64,000 bases of DNA, from assembly GCA_029215795.1 (NCBI GenBank), contig JARDYH010000006.1, positions 29,093,501 to 29,157,500 of the forward strand, given 5' to 3'. The translations under genes and the position numbers were made by a program. The notes below the pieces were generated by a model. That model made no database searches, had not been told where the DNA came from, and was given only the letters and a program-made list of their open reading frames with translations. Source of the DNA: Anniella stebbinsi (Eukaryota > Chordata > Lepidosauria > Squamata > Anniellidae). Shown here in pieces: positions 41,601 to 54,360 of this stretch. Position 1 is the stretch's first letter. Every line of letters begins with the position of its first letter.

Positions 41601-43114
41601 CCTCGGCCTCCAATGGGTGTGTGTGCAACACTAGGAGAAGTTGGGGTGCATCTCTCCCCTCTGAAGGTATGGGGGCGGGAGGAATTAGTTTTCCCTCCAC
41701 CAGGGAGTCACGCAATGAGTTCCGTGGTTTTAGAGCGACGACAGGTGAGCGGGGTGCGCGCCCCTGAGATGGCACCAAAAACAAGAAAAACAGGGTTCCG
41801 GTCACCCTTGAAGTTGTGAGAAAAGTCTGAATTCCTTTGGGAAAGTGTTTCTTTTGGTGGTGGTGATGGCTCCCCCCTAGTGTGTGGGTAAGAAGAGGGT
41901 CTCTTTCTCCATTCCCTCCCCCCTTTCAAAGTCTCCTTCTTAGAAAGCAAAATCGGTGCTCTTCACTCCTAGCATACATGGATTCAGGTTGAGACTCTTT
42001 CCTTCCAAGAGCTGTATCTTGTCTCTTCCCACCTGGATGATGCCTAGAAGTTTAGACGCCCTTCTTTTTCCTCCTTCCTTCCCCAGATAAGTGTCTGACC
42101 CGAATGGGGATATGACCCTTCCAAGGAAGATGCTCTTTCTCTCTCTCACTCGCCCCACCTTCCCCCCCAGTTACTTTATGTCCTCGGCTTCGGACGGCGG
42201 AGTTGAAGGTAACAGGTGGCTGAAGAACATCGAATCAACTTTAGAAATTCCCAACAAAAGCCCAGCTGGGTCGATTCTCTTTCTGGGAGGGATCGCTTCG
42301 ATCTTCTTCAGAGGCTCCCCAGAGGATCAGCCACAAGTGCTTTCCAAATAAGATTTTGAAAAAAATAATAAAAAAGTGAATGAAACCTGGCCTGAATTAG
42401 TCGTGGGCTGCTCTGCGGTCTTCCTTCCTGGCGTTTCGGTTGAAGAGGAAAGAGAGGCGCACTGAGACCCGTCCAGTCTGCCCCGCGTTGGCTTGCGAGC
42501 TGCGTGCTGGCGGGAGCAACGCTCGAACTGCTGCTGCTGTTGTCATTAGTGGTATATTGTCATTATCTCTCTCCGCGACTGCCAGCCCTGCCCATTATAA
42601 CGCTCAGCCGGCTGGGGAGGAGGTGGAGCTACCCCCTGAGGCTTCTGAGAGGCTGCTGGGTGGGGATACAGGCAAGGTAGCCAGACCGAAAAAGAAAAAA
42701 AGGTGGGCACCTACCGGAGCCCTGGGGATGACGGGGAGATCGTGTTGGAAAAGGTGGTGCGGGCAGGTGGTTTGTTTGTTATTTGCTCTTGCCAAGCCCC
42801 GCCTAGTCCCTGGGGTTTCTCCCAATGGAAGAAGCCAAGGTGGGCCTGGCTGCCCTTCCCGCTCCCTTTGCAGAGCAGGTTGCTCTTAAGTGTAAAGTGC
42901 ACGCTGACTTATTGGTGGCAGAGACCAAAGCTGCAGCATCCTGGCGCATTCTTCTTTTTCTTCTTGCATTTGGTGTCTGAAGGAATACATGCAGAGCAGC
43001 CTTCTAGAAAGTATTGCAGCAGGAAGTCTGGGCTGTGGATGCACAGACTTTGATTTTGAATTCTAAGCAGTTCATTAGAATGGAGGGCCTGGCATAGTCT
43101 AATAATGACTTGAT
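41498..43114. other. FOXQ1 5' untranslated and promoter region
   Basis: No coding sequence; unlike its surroundings it is almost free of recognisable repeats until about 43100. The transcription start is not determinable by eye. On the minus strand a TTATAATG motif occurs near 42593-42602 in a pyrimidine/GC setting, about 1.1 kb before the start codon; it is only a weak core-promoter candidate. Repeat-poor DNA next to a developmental regulator suggests constraint. Confidence 0.45.
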
Positions 43115-43253
43115 CAGGGGTAAGCAACCTGGTGCCGTCCAGGTGTTTTTTTTTACTACAACTCCCATCAGCCCCAGCCAGCATGGTCAATGGACAGGGA
43201 TTCTGGGAATTGTCATCCAAAACATCTGGAGGGCATTAAATTGCCTACCCCTA
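43115..43253. repeat. hAT-type fold-back MITE
   Basis: CAGGGGTAAGCAACCTGGTG and AATTGCCTACCCCTA are inverted ends. The core is ACTACAACTCCCATCAGCCC / GGGAATTGTCATCCAAAAC. Confidence 0.65.
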
Positions 43254-43834
43254 GGTTAGATTGTCCAGCTAGAACTAGGGGTGGGTGAGAATTTTATTTC
43301 AGTACTTTTAAAAAAAAACTGAAAAAATTCCCAAATGTGCAAATTTCTTCATATTGGAGACAGAAAGAACTTGAGATTATTTTTTTTTAATGACTGTGGA
43401 GGAAAAGTAAACTGACAGATGTGTTCATCCAGGCTTTGAGTGGTTGGCTCTTAAAAGTCTTGAGTTTGAATCCCTGTATATTCAGCCATATTTCTGGGGT
43501 TGAATTAGGGGTGCCTCGTCTTTTTTTGTGGCAGGATCCTCATATTTTACAACTACATGGAAGGCAGATACAACATGGTTCTCTCCATGCTGGGAATAGC
43601 TGTGCCTATTGAATTTGCCCAGGGCACATGAATGAGAATTTCATTAATTTTCTTTTGATAAGAATTTACCAAAATAGTCAAATTTCTTCATATTCAGGAT
43701 GGAAAGAACTTGAGATTTAAAAACAAGCAAACAACCACACACCTGAATGTGGGAGAATTCAAAACAGACAGGTTTATCCCTCCCTAATTAAAACTGAAGC
43801 AGACCAGGATTCAAATTTCCAAACAGCCGTGGAA

Positions 43835-43960
43835 GTTCACTGGCTGATTTTGGGTGAGTCATTAACTTTTAGCCTAGCCTGCCTTACAGGGTGGTTGTGA
43901 AGATAAAGAAGGACAAAGAAATATGTAAGCCCCAGAAGATAGTAATTGTAATGAATAATA
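43835..43960 (+). repeat. MIR/CORE-type SINE remnant
   Basis: GGGTGAGTCATTAACTTTTA, CCTGCCTTACAGGGTGGTTG and TGAAGATAAAG follow the order of the MIR-type core (ligand to CTACCTCACAGGGTTGTTGTGAGG). The ends are eroded. Confidence 0.5.
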
Positions 43961-44064
43961 ATACAATTTTCGTGCTTATTCCTCAAAATCAAATTTGGGT
44001 ATAAAATGTGAGCAGAGTGTTACCATCTGTGTTCCTGCTGTGAGTTATATTTGCATGGTGGGGT

Positions 44065-44230
44065 GGGTCAACAGTTGGATAGACTCAAGTTCGTCAAGCT
44101 TACTAGGTGACTAGTCTTCCGGTCTAACCTACCTCACAGGGTTGTTGTGACAATGAAATGTGGGAGGGGCAAAGCCATACATGTCTGCCTGAGCCCCTTG
44201 GAAAAAGTTGAAGAAAAATGAAAGGGATAC
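44065..44230 (+). repeat. MIR/CORE-type SINE remnant
   Basis: TAACCTACCTCACAGGGTTG and TTGTGACAATGAAATG match the MIR-type core closely. It continues with GAGCCCCTTGGAAAAAG, the 3' part common in reptile copies. Confidence 0.55.
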
Positions 44231-45696
44231 CTGCTGTTGGTTAAATCCTTTGAAGTAGTAGTGTTAGAATGTTCACTCAGAAGAATGCAGGGCTATAAAA
44301 GGATTTCAAGAGGCTAGGATGCTCTTCATTTTGTGAACCTTTCTAATTTCTCCATATAACAAAGTGACAATGAAGCTCATTACTCACAAATACATATGAA
44401 CATCCCATGGGGCTTTTTTTTTTATTACACTCTCAGTCTGCAAATAAAAGCTGCTTGAACACACAGCTGCTGTTCTATCATTTTGTGCCAGGATGAAATA
44501 GTGATATTGTAATTTTTACAAATGACATTAAAATAAAATTCATAAATGTAATGAGTGTTAAGGTTTGTCTTGAACACTGTTTTTTTAAAAAAAGTCTAAG
44601 AGCTGAATTAAGTTTTGAATTGTTACATGTATCTTTCCACATTTTCAGATCTCTTGGTGGTCCACAACAATTAAAACTCTAAAATACATTAAAAAGTATT
44701 TGTGAAACTGAAGCACAATTTGATCCTAAACACATTCAGCACTTTTGACTCCAGTTTAAATTTAATTGATTTGGGGACTTAAATGTGTTTAACTTTGCCT
44801 GAATTCTATCCATTTTTTGGAAGTTGATTCAATGGAACATTCCAAGTAATGACTAATTTACTAGCAAAGTTAAAACATTTAGAATCCCCATTTGATTTCA
44901 GTGGGAGAGATTTAAGCACCTGCTTAGCTCTTGCATTGAAATCAATGTGGCTTACAGGTACATAACTCTGATTAGATTGTGCCCTGTGTGTTTAAGATTG
45001 GACTATTAATTAAACTGGTGTTACTAGATGTCTTTTGTGTCCTACAGGATGCATGCTGTAGCCACAGACTGATTGTGATATGGAGTTTCAAAATGTCAGT
45101 GGCTATTGTGCTAAGGAAATTTTCCTTATGTAAGGATGCCAGCTTAACTAGTTTTGTGGCTGAAGTGCGAGTTCCTTGACACTCCTCCTAAACACTTTTA
45201 AGTTGAAAATAAGTCCCTCATTCCAAATAAGTGTGATTGTATCTTTATATTATGCAGATTTTCTTAGAAGCACACCCCACTGAGTCTAAAACAGCTTACT
45301 CCCATGAATCTTAATTTAAGAATGCGAGTATAGACTTGTATCCTTAGGTTGCATGTAAATCACAATTACCCTTGATAACAATTAATGAATAAGCTATGCC
45401 TTGACATAAAATAAACATAGTCACATGCAATTAATGATATACACATCCTTCTGTAAATGATGTACTTAGTGGATTTCCAATATTTAGGGCTATACATAGT
45501 GTGATGACTGTCCTGAGGCTGGCTATATGGTTCATTTCTGATTTTGAAATTCCTGGAGAAAAATGATATACCCTTGCAAAATTATATTGTGTAATGTCAC
45601 AGTTCTTACATTTGCATTTTTTCCTATACTGCTGTACAAGATCTCCCATTGGACAAGTTCTCCGCATTCAGTGTGTTAAGTGCATTGTTTTCCAGA

Positions 45697-45838
45697 GGGG
45701 TAGCTGTGTTAGTCTCTTGCAGCAAAACCAACAAAGAGTCTTGTGGAACCTTAAAGACTAACACGTTCATTATGGCAGATGCTTTCATGGACTAGAGAGT
45801 CTACTTCAGCAGATGCATGAAGTATTGTTCTAAGCTGG
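45697..45838 (+). repeat. Dispersed SINE-like repeat
   Basis: GGGTAGCTGTGTTAGTCTCT, TGTGGAACCTTAAAGACTAA and TTTCATGGACTAGAGAGTCT with a final CAGATGCATGAAGT form a succession familiar from dispersed repeats in reptile genomes. I cannot assign a family name or prove a tRNA-derived head. Confidence 0.45.
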
Positions 45839-48800
45839 CAGGTGTGTGTGTGTGTGGGGGGGGAGAGATTGTAAGCAGGGCATAAAGAAAACCACAGCTA
45901 TTTGTTCAAACAATTGCAGGGATTATATTGATATTATTCAGGTCATTTAGGTAAATACATCTGTACACTAGACTCTTTAATCACAGTGCCTCTGTTCATG
46001 GGAGATAAATAAGGACACCAAATGAGGTCTGTAATAGCTGCACTATTTTAAAAGTTTCATTCTGCTCGATGCCATCCAAAGCCAAACATGAGCATTTCCT
46101 ATAGGCAACATAATAATCTTTGACCTAACCAGTTGCTTGCAAACCAGGCATTTCTTTTGTCTGTGCATACATGAGGGTTTCAGTTTTGCCAGAATTTGTT
46201 GCTCTGTATCAGGGCAGAAGGTATATCAGGATCTACTGGTAGATTTCTTGGTGACCTGCAGTAGATCACTAAGGGTTTCTGATTCCCAGTGGTTTAACCA
46301 CAGGAAGACTGCCCCCCCTTCCCCAACTCTAAAGTAGGCTATTGACATGAAAGAAAGCTTTGGGAGGGAGCAGATTTTTGTGTGTGAATGAACTGTGAGC
46401 TCAGCTCCCCTATGGAAAACAAATACCTGGGCTGACCATGTACTCTAATTTTGTATTCTCTCCCCACCCCCTCAAGCTATTCTTTTGTACCCTGCTGCAG
46501 TTGGTGGACCTCAGGGTTCTAGTTAAAAACACACACACACCACCCAAATAAATTCCACAAGCCTGGTGCCTGCCCGCCCATGTTCTTTATGGTATATCTT
46601 TATGTTTGGGTTAAAAATGTTGTCTCCCTTGAGCCCAAGGGATTAGATATGATATAACTTAAAATATTTTATATTTTTCCTGGCAATCTGAGGCAGAGAT
46701 ACTTACTTAAATATTCCCCACCAGTTAAGGGAACATACAGTATTTGGAATGCATGCAGGAATAATAGATGACCATACAGGTTTCTAAGCATGAAGGCGAA
46801 TCATTTTTGTAAAGCTATGAACACTTATGTGTGAGTAAGTACCATTAAAGCTCCATTGCTCGGGCTGCATGTTTCTCTTGTAAGTAAAAGCTGAGAATTT
46901 AAATTACATATCAGATCATGCAAAGAACTGCAAATATTTAACCGTTCCTATATTATTCCATTTCATGAGCCGGTGAACTTCAGTCCCTGCTTAAAATCTC
47001 ACCTAAGCCTCTTAAGTGACTTTAGCCAAGTAATTATATCTCAGCCTCCCCTCTGCAATATGTGAGTAGTAATATTGATGTGTATAGTAAAACTGACATC
47101 TATATACCTGGCACGGCTGTTGGAAAGACTACTAGGATGATGCATGTGAAACATGCTAGTAATATTATCTCTAAATTGGTTTACCCACCCTGATCATCCT
47201 TGGGAGTTCCATAGTAAAGCCCCTGGAATTAGTTGTCACAAGATGCAGCAATACCCACTTTAGGTGGCTTTAAAATTTAAATGGAGATTATGCAAATTTA
47301 TGGAGTATAACAGAATCAATGACTTCTAGTCATGATGGCTGTATATTACCTTCAGGATCAGAGGTTGCAAGACTCTAAATACCAGTTGCTGGAGTACAGC
47401 AGTGGGAGATGGCTCTTGATCTCATGTCTGGGGTTGAGGCTTCCCAAGAGGCATATCATTGGCCACCATGGGAAAGAGGAATCATTGACTAGATAGGGAC
47501 TTTGGGCTGATGCCTCCAGGCTCCTCTTACAAGGAACCTCTGGCAACTGCAGAGTCAGCAGCAACCTTGCAATTGAAGGAATGTGTAAAGGGGTGTGTGA
47601 GATTAGGTAATGCTTTATCAGAATTCTGAAGTAAGTCCTACTTCAAGGGTTGCCTGGAACACCAACCTGAAGGCCAAACCTCTTGAAGTGATGCAAGGAA
47701 TTGCACACAGTGGTTATTGTCTATTCTTCCTCTCACATCTTGGATTATTTGCATACCAAAATAAGACTCATCATCTTGGAGCAATAGGTATAACTAATGA
47801 CAAAACATGTATTTGGACAGTTCAGGGATCAGACTGAGGGAAAACATTTTCTATACATTTTGTAAAAACAAGGTCAAGAGCCACATTGCAACATAGCCAG
47901 GCCCAGCCAAAGGCATTTTGCTGCCTGAAATGAAGTGGCAAATGTCATGTCCCACCCTCCAGATGAAGGTACATAGTGCCTAAAGCTAGTCACAGTATTT
48001 TGCTACCTGAGGCAGAACATCTGACAAACAGTAAAAATACAAAAATAAATAACTATAACAATTGGCTGCCAATTCATGATGGTCAATATTAGCTGCCTGT
48101 GGTGATTGCATTACTCTGCTCAGTGGTAGCTCTGGATGTGGTGGTGGTGGTGGCAAACATACTCTTAGAACTAAGGAACAGGTATAACTTGGTGCAAGTA
48201 CTCAACTCAGATATTTATTTATTTATTTATTTATTTTTGTATTGAAACTGAGCTCACAATCCATTTGCACACAAAAACCCACTCCTGGTTTTCCACCAAA
48301 GCTTTTTCCATCTCAGCAGCCAAATTTAGAAGAAGGCAAAGGAGACTTTTCTGTTGCTACTCTTAAACAATTGGGAGTGAGAAAGCCTTGGCGATCTACT
48401 GCAACTCACTGAGGGATCTACCAAGGAATTCTGATCTACCTTTTGCCCACCCCTGAATAAAGGAATGATAAATCTACTGTCCCCTGAATCTGTAACTCAA
48501 AAAACAGATCCTGTGGGATTACAGTAACTCCAAGATGGTTTTGCAATGTACATGGGGCAAATGGGTCGTAGAGTGGGAATGGGGAATGTGTGCCCTCCAA
48601 ATGTAGTTGGACTCCAACCCATCATCTCTGACCAATGATGCAATAGAATCAAATGAATTCACATTTTTATGAGTCTGACCCATGGATTCTGCAGTGGAGC
48701 AGCTTTTTCCTAGTTGGGCAAATTCCGTAAATTGTGGACCATTTTCCTAACTGTCTGGAATTTTCTGCAAATTTAGTAATACAAAAATATGTCCCAAAAA

Positions 48801-49254
48801 TCTGCAAAAAATGCTCATTCCCCCCCAAAGGCTAAAGTATAAAAATGCTCATTTTGGTGGAGTTTGCGTAGTGTGTGTGTGTGTGTTGTGTTGTGCATTT
48901 ACAAGTGTGAATTTGGGAAAATTCAGAAACCAGATTCTGTCCTTGAGTGGATGATGGAACAAAAGATCCATGGCAATCCATGAAACGGAGATGGAACGGA
49001 TTTTACACATTCCATACACCCTTAGCTGGGGCTGGTAAGAGTTGCAATTCAACCATGTCTGGAAGGCCATGTGTTCCCACCCTGCCCTAGAGCAACCACC
49101 ATAAGTGGCATTTTAACTGTGAAGGACGTGAGGAATCAATGCATGCTGCAACAATAACAGAAATTAAGATAGTGTTTGTTCTGAGGGGAAAGTACAACTT
49201 ACACTGATATTGCATAGGTCAGAGCCCTATACACACCTAAAGCCATGCTTATGG
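45839..49254. other. Non-coding DNA with old repeats
   Basis: A MIR-type SINE remnant lies at about 46985-47170 (TCTGCAATATGTGAGTAG, TGGCACGGCTGTTGGAAAG). The unnamed repeat at about 48640-49025 is a relative of 17800-18175. A (TTTA)n tract lies near 48212-48236 and an AAGTCCCATTGA-type MITE remnant near 46805-46875. No gene is recognised. Confidence 0.45.
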
Positions 49255-49520
49255 TCACCCTTCCCCGAACTGTGGAATGCTCTCCCCAATGAGTTCCACT
49301 TGGCACTTACATTGTCATATTTTCAGCTCCAAGGTAGGACTTTCCTGTATTCCCAGGCATTTGATGGTGTATGATGGGCTTCTTAATTTTGATGTTTTCT
49401 CAGGTGCTGACATTATTTTGTTAATTGTTTTTCATTGTTTTAATGGGGGGGTATTTTAATCCCAGGTGTAAGATGTCTTGGATCTTTTTCTGAGAAAGGC
49501 ATCTATTAAATGTAAATGAT
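49255..49520 (+). repeat. L2-type LINE 3' part
   Basis: CCCCGAACTGTGGAATGCTC and TTCCACTTGGCAC correspond to the APQLWNDLPDE...LAP part at 62325-62370. They are followed by the TTCAGCTCCAAGGTAGGACT and TTCCCAGGCATTTGATG counterparts, an AT-rich 3' region and a TGTAAATGA end. Confidence 0.55.
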
Positions 49521-49645
49521 CTCAGTGAAGATAACAGTGGTACAGGTAGGGAGGGGGTTCAGAGGAAAATTGGCCTGCTGGAAGAGGGTTAAGGACCCCT
49601 TTCCTATTCCTACCATTTCTCTTGCCCTCTGCAAATGCCCAGTCC

Positions 49646-50000
49646 TAGGCCCCCTCTACAAGAATTTGGCTTGATGCCTGGTTGCCCGATTATGCGCATC
49701 TTCTCACAATCACATTGATGCCTAATTCCTATAAACGACAGCCGGTGAAGCGCATTACCAGCAGTATGAAACACGCTTTAAAGTGGTTGAAATGTGGAGA
49801 ATCACTTGCTTACATGGTCATAAGGCACTTTAACTCCTGTGGAAAATTAAAACTCGCTATTTAACGCACATTCGATAATGCGCATAATCGGACAGAAAAA
49901 GCGCCTCGACTCCCGATTTGCGCTCTGCTCTTGTAGAGGTAAATTTTTTAATGCGCCTTGAAAGAGCTTTAAATCGCTCTTGTAGAGGCACCCCTAAAGG
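49646..50000. repeat. Fold-back MITE (CCTCTACAAG family)
   Basis: CCCCCTCTACAAGAATTTG near the left end is mirrored by GCTCTTGTAGAGGCACCCC near the right end. An inner pair CCCGATTATGCGCATC (about 49686) / GATAATGCGCATAATCGG (about 49873) also folds back, and CTCTTGTAGAGG recurs at 49930. Boundaries are approximate and no protein is encoded. Confidence 0.55.
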
Positions 50001-50868
50001 CATTTTCGAAAGGAAGGGGCTTTGACATACAGAACATGTAGTTTGCCCCTCCCTGACTTCATGCCTTTTTAAAAAAATGTACTTCCCTGACTGAGCGCTG
50101 TAATTTTTCCACCCCAAAATTGCCTTTAGAAGTGGCTATGTTTATGATAAGGTTGCGGGGAAAGGCTTCCTGCTCCCAATCTTGTGTGTTGGAACCCATT
50201 GGCAGGGCTTGAGGGTAGATTTCCTCCTCCTTCCTGCTTTTGTTGTAAGTGGCAGAGGAGAAGTGAGAAGCTGGTAGCCTACCTTTTGATGTTTATTTTG
50301 TTACCTTTCCACCATTTGTGACTAGAACATACACTTTTTGTTTTGTTTCTTAGCTTTGTACAAAGGATCTAAAAGTCAGCCTCATGCTGTCACTAAATAA
50401 ACAGACGCTGTCCCCTTTTCATGCCCCCCTCTGGTCTTTTGCCCCTTTTCTATGACTGCTCTCCTCGAACCCCAAATTTTAATATTTTCCTTCCTCTCCC
50501 TTCATTTGTCTTCCCCCCATTTGTTAAAATTATTATTAGACATCATTTACATCACCAATATTCAATAACCCACAACCAAAATGATAATTGTACAACATGT
50601 AATAAAATCAATAAGTAAATCAAGGTGCCAGGATATTGAGATATTTCTTGTGGGTCTTTGTATTGATTCCTAAAATGGCTTTTAAAAATCCCCCAAATGG
50701 ATAAATTGCTTCCCATTCCTCTCACAATTATCCAACTTCCATTTCTGACCTTAGTCAAATTGGAATCAAATCTATTATCTGTCTACTTCTGATCCAAGTC
50801 TGATGCAGTCCATAATTTCCATAGAATTTCTATCTTTTGTTTGGATAGCTGGCATTTTTCATCTTTTC

Positions 50869-50933
<65 letters not shown>

Positions 50934-52013
50934 TTGTGCTTGAAACCAGTTCAGGATCCTCCCCAGCTACAGGACCATCAAATAGCCCAACAAAAGGGCT
51001 AAAGGATCTGATGGTCTATATAAACCATACTTCTGATATAATTTAGCATCTTCAGTACACATGACATTTTATAGAGTACAAGAAGACAGTCCCTGTCCCA
51101 AGGAGATAGCAACAATCTAAAATCCAAGACGGGGAGGGAAGAGGAGTCAAGGGTACACAGGGAAGCAGTATGCATTCTTTTTCAGTTTCATGTATTTAGG
51201 TTTCGTTACAGGCTGAGTTGCAACAGAACAGCAGAGGGGAAACTCTGGCTTGTGGCCCAAATGTGGACCTCCAGGCCTCTCGGTCCAGACCTTTGGGAGT
51301 ATCCCAGGCCATGCCCCATTTCAGGCCGCATCCTCTCAACAGGCCCGCTCCAGGTTATTGACATTATTTACTCTGTCCTTCTTTGTCCCACAGCTGCAAA
51401 CAAGATTGAGGGAACCTTGCACAGGTTGGGGATATATAAACCTATAATGTCAGATATAAACCTATTTCCCCTCTACTGTGGAATCACATTTGTGAACCTG
51501 CTCACTTTTCCTCTGCCCCCAGTCACTGCCGGAATGTGGACCCCATCAGGTTTCAACCAAGGTAACATGGACCTCAAGAAGGTGGAGTTTGAGGGATTTA
51601 TTTTATCACATTCTTTTGGAGTGCAATCCTATCCATGTTCAGACAGAAAAAAAGTCCTTCAGCTCCCAGCATGCCCCAGTCAACCATGTTGGAGACATAG
51701 GACTTTTTCTGCCCTTAAAAATCTATCAGTATGCTTTTATGGCATGACTGCCAGCAATGCATAAAAATAACATTGTACGGCCACACTTCCAACATTCAGC
51801 CTTTAAAATCCCCCAAAGCAGACTTCTTCAAAAGGCCCAATGCTAAAATCAGAATGTTAGACAAATTATTTTATTGCATTTATTTTTTATCACATTTATA
51901 TTCTGCCTTTTTCCCCTCTCGTAAGAAACCCAAGTTGGCTTACATGCTCCTCCTCCTTAATGAAACATGGCAATGTTGCCTGCTTTAATATGAAGAATTT
52001 GGAAAAGATTTAT

Positions 52014-52045
<32 letters not shown>

Positions 52046-52363
52046 CAAATTTATTAGTTGATTTAGCAATAGGCCGTAGGAATACTGACAATGAAAGACA
52101 AATGAATAATGCCATAAGTATAATAACACTACTATAAATCTGCTTTGAAAATCAGGATCAGAAACTCATCTAAATAGGACATACCCACAGTTAAGTGGCA
52201 TTACCCTATACAAGCAAACTCATCCTAAGTTTCAGCACTGTTAATGATCAAAATTATTTGCTCCCATAACTCTTCCCCAAAATTCTTCTTGGAGGGCTCT
52301 TAAGCTAGAACCCCTCAAGGAGTTATACAGGGAACGGAAGATCTTATTTCATTGAACCAACAC

Positions 52364-52369
<6 letters not shown>
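50001..52369. other. Non-coding DNA with microsatellites
   Basis: A (CT)n tract spans 50873-50927 and an (AT)n tract about 52010-52045. A GTGCAATCCTATCCATG / ATAGGACTTTTTCTG element lies at about 51620-51735. A LINE 3'-end-like piece (TTATATTCTGCCTTTTTCCC and GTTGGCTTACATG) is at about 51890-51950. No gene is recognised. Confidence 0.45.
50873..50927 (+). repeat. (CT)n microsatellite
   Basis: An uninterrupted run of about 55 bp. Confidence 0.95.
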
Positions 52370-52408
<39 letters not shown>

Positions 52409-52860
52409 TTATTTCTTACCCGCCTCTCCCCCTGATCGAGGCGGGGAACAACAACAAAAATGATATAAAATACATAAAACTGATTAAAAACATATAAAAA
52501 CTAATACATTGTTAAAATACCAATAAAACTCTTGAAATTTGACTGGGTAGGCCTGCCGGAAGACATCAGTCTTTATAGCTTTCTTACATTCTGGAAGACC
52601 GTTAAGTTGGTGAATCTCTCCCGGCAGGCTGTTCCACAGTCTGGGAGCTGCAAAAGAAGGTCCTCTGGGTAACAGTTGTCAGCCTAGTTTTGGCTGACTG
52701 TAGTAAATTCTTCCCAAAGGACCTGAGTGTGTGGGGCAGATTGTATGGGAGAAGGCGATCCCGTAAGTAACCTGGACCCAAACCATGTACATTTTGTACT
52801 TCACCCGGAAAGTAATTGGCAGCCACTGGAGTGATTTTAAAGCTGGTGTGGTCACCCCTA
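52370..52860 (-). repeat. L2/CR1-type LINE 3' part
   Basis: An (AAT)n tract (about 52367-52405) starts the minus-strand element. Next come CCGCCTCTCCCCCTGATCGA, 3' untranslated DNA and the mirrored coding of a QRTFFCSSQTVEQPAG / RLTTVTQRTF type C-terminus. It is the best-preserved copy in this window of the family also at 2281 and 23488, but small deletions break the frame. Confidence 0.65.
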
Positions 52861-54358
52861 CGTGTTTGTTATATCAAGCAGTAAAGAAGGATGATTACTA
52901 AATCATAATAAAGACATTCTCTGTCTTCCAAAAATCCCTAGGCACTCCCCATATTCATTTTAAAATGTATCTTTGAGCCATACGTTCTTGAAACTTTCAT
53001 TCCCCAGACAGCTGAGATGATTCTTAAGAATTTTGAAATTTGTGCTGAAAACCTCATTTTGCTCTTCTAATGTCTTTGCATAGGACCACAGAGTACCCTT
53101 AGCCTTGGTGATTTCATATATCATGGCAGTAGGTACCTGTATTTATAGACGCCATCGAAGGAGCAGACAATATTTGAAGTAGGTGGATTTTTCCCATCAT
53201 GTATCATAACTTGCTGTGGTGAATGCCTTGGCGCTTTCATGTAAGCTGTGTCGATGATCACACCATGCGTCTTCCTGCCATAGTTTAAATAGACATAGTA
53301 TTGCCTTTGGATCTATGAAGATTAGTACAATCATCGGAAAAAGCTGAGTCTGTTAAATAAACTTTACATCAAAAGCACTTTGATGTCCTGTTTTACAGTA
53401 CAAGTATTTTTTAAAAAAACACCCTTTAATAAAACACATTGGAGTGAATATATCCAGTTCTTTGTTGTAAAATGAAAATTGCCCCAGGTTTCCAGAAATC
53501 TTAAAAACTGTCAATGCCGGCTCCAAGTTTTTGAGGGCCTGTGAGCAAGACCCCCTCAATGGGCCCCCTCCCTCCATGAGTTTGCCATCTCAACCACCAT
53601 GTGTCACCAGCTTATCTTGCTCCTCATCCTCTTTCTTATAATTGCTACCACTTGGTTGCTTGACAGGCAGTGGCATCGGCTCCTCCTCCTCCTCCTTACC
53701 ACCATCCTTGCCTGGGCCAGAGAGAGATGAAGGTGAATAAGCAGGCTGCAATTGTGAAGAAGAGGAGTAATTCCAGGGGGCTTTTGTTAGTGAGCCTCTG
53801 CTTGGGTGTGGCCCCTGGACAGATGCCCGACCAGGCCTATGCTTGTTGCCGGCCCTGAGCATGGTTTTCAGAGAACAATATTGATAACATGAGGAACAAG
53901 TTAAAGAAGAGAAAGTGGCACTCTGTTTCTGGGCATTCTGTGTGAAAGTGAGTCCCATTGAGTTCAGTGGAACTTTCGTTCCATGCAGATTTGCTTGGAA
54001 TCATGACCTATTAAACTTTAGGCCTATGATTGATGCTACCTTTACTCCTTTGCAGGGCCATGTAGAGCTGGTAATATGCCCAGGCCAGACGGGAAATGTT
54101 TGCTTCCCCATTTCAAACTGCTCATTAAGTATTTTTTAGTGTTTTTTTTAATGCCCACCAACATGCCCGTTCTACATAACACCTTCATATTAAACCTGTT
54201 CTACAACACCTCAATGTTGAATCAGAAATTAACATTTATTTTTAGTTGCTGTACAAATAGAAGCAACAACAATAGAACAGTCCTTCATCATCATCAAACA
54301 TTATCATCATCACCCTCACGGTATCATCATCATTATTATCATTAATAACTATCATCAT
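52861..54358. other. Non-coding DNA
   Basis: A MITE end (GTGAGTCCCATTGAGTTCAG) lies near 53948. The stretch 54300-54358 is rich in ATCATC/ATTATT and forms the insertion site of the next element. No gene is recognised; the open frames at 53590-53958 are low-complexity. Confidence 0.45.
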
Positions 54359-54360
54359 TA

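Larger units (their letters stand above)
43254..45696. other. Non-coding DNA with SINE remnants
   Basis: Two related segments at about 43262-43390 and 43640-43740 share CAAATTTCTTCATATT and GGAAAGAACTTGAGAT-like stretches and look like copies of one unnamed repeat. MIR-type SINE remnants follow at 43835-43960 and 44065-44230. The AT-rich part 44330-45690 has no repeat I can name and could hold regulatory DNA, but nothing shows this directly. Confidence 0.45.

Noticed and set aside
40823..41767. 314-codon plus-strand frame across FOXQ1
   Set aside because: It is the antisense of the forkhead exon; high GC makes the opposite strand open. No protein similarity is recognised.
51252..51764. 170-codon plus-strand frame
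   Set aside because: It has no recognisable domain, crosses a dispersed repeat at 51620-51735 and lacks any sign of coding bias. It was not called a gene.
53590..53958. 122-codon minus-strand frame rich in Glu and Ser
   Set aside because: Low-complexity GAGGAGGAGG sequence; no conserved motif and no support for an exon.
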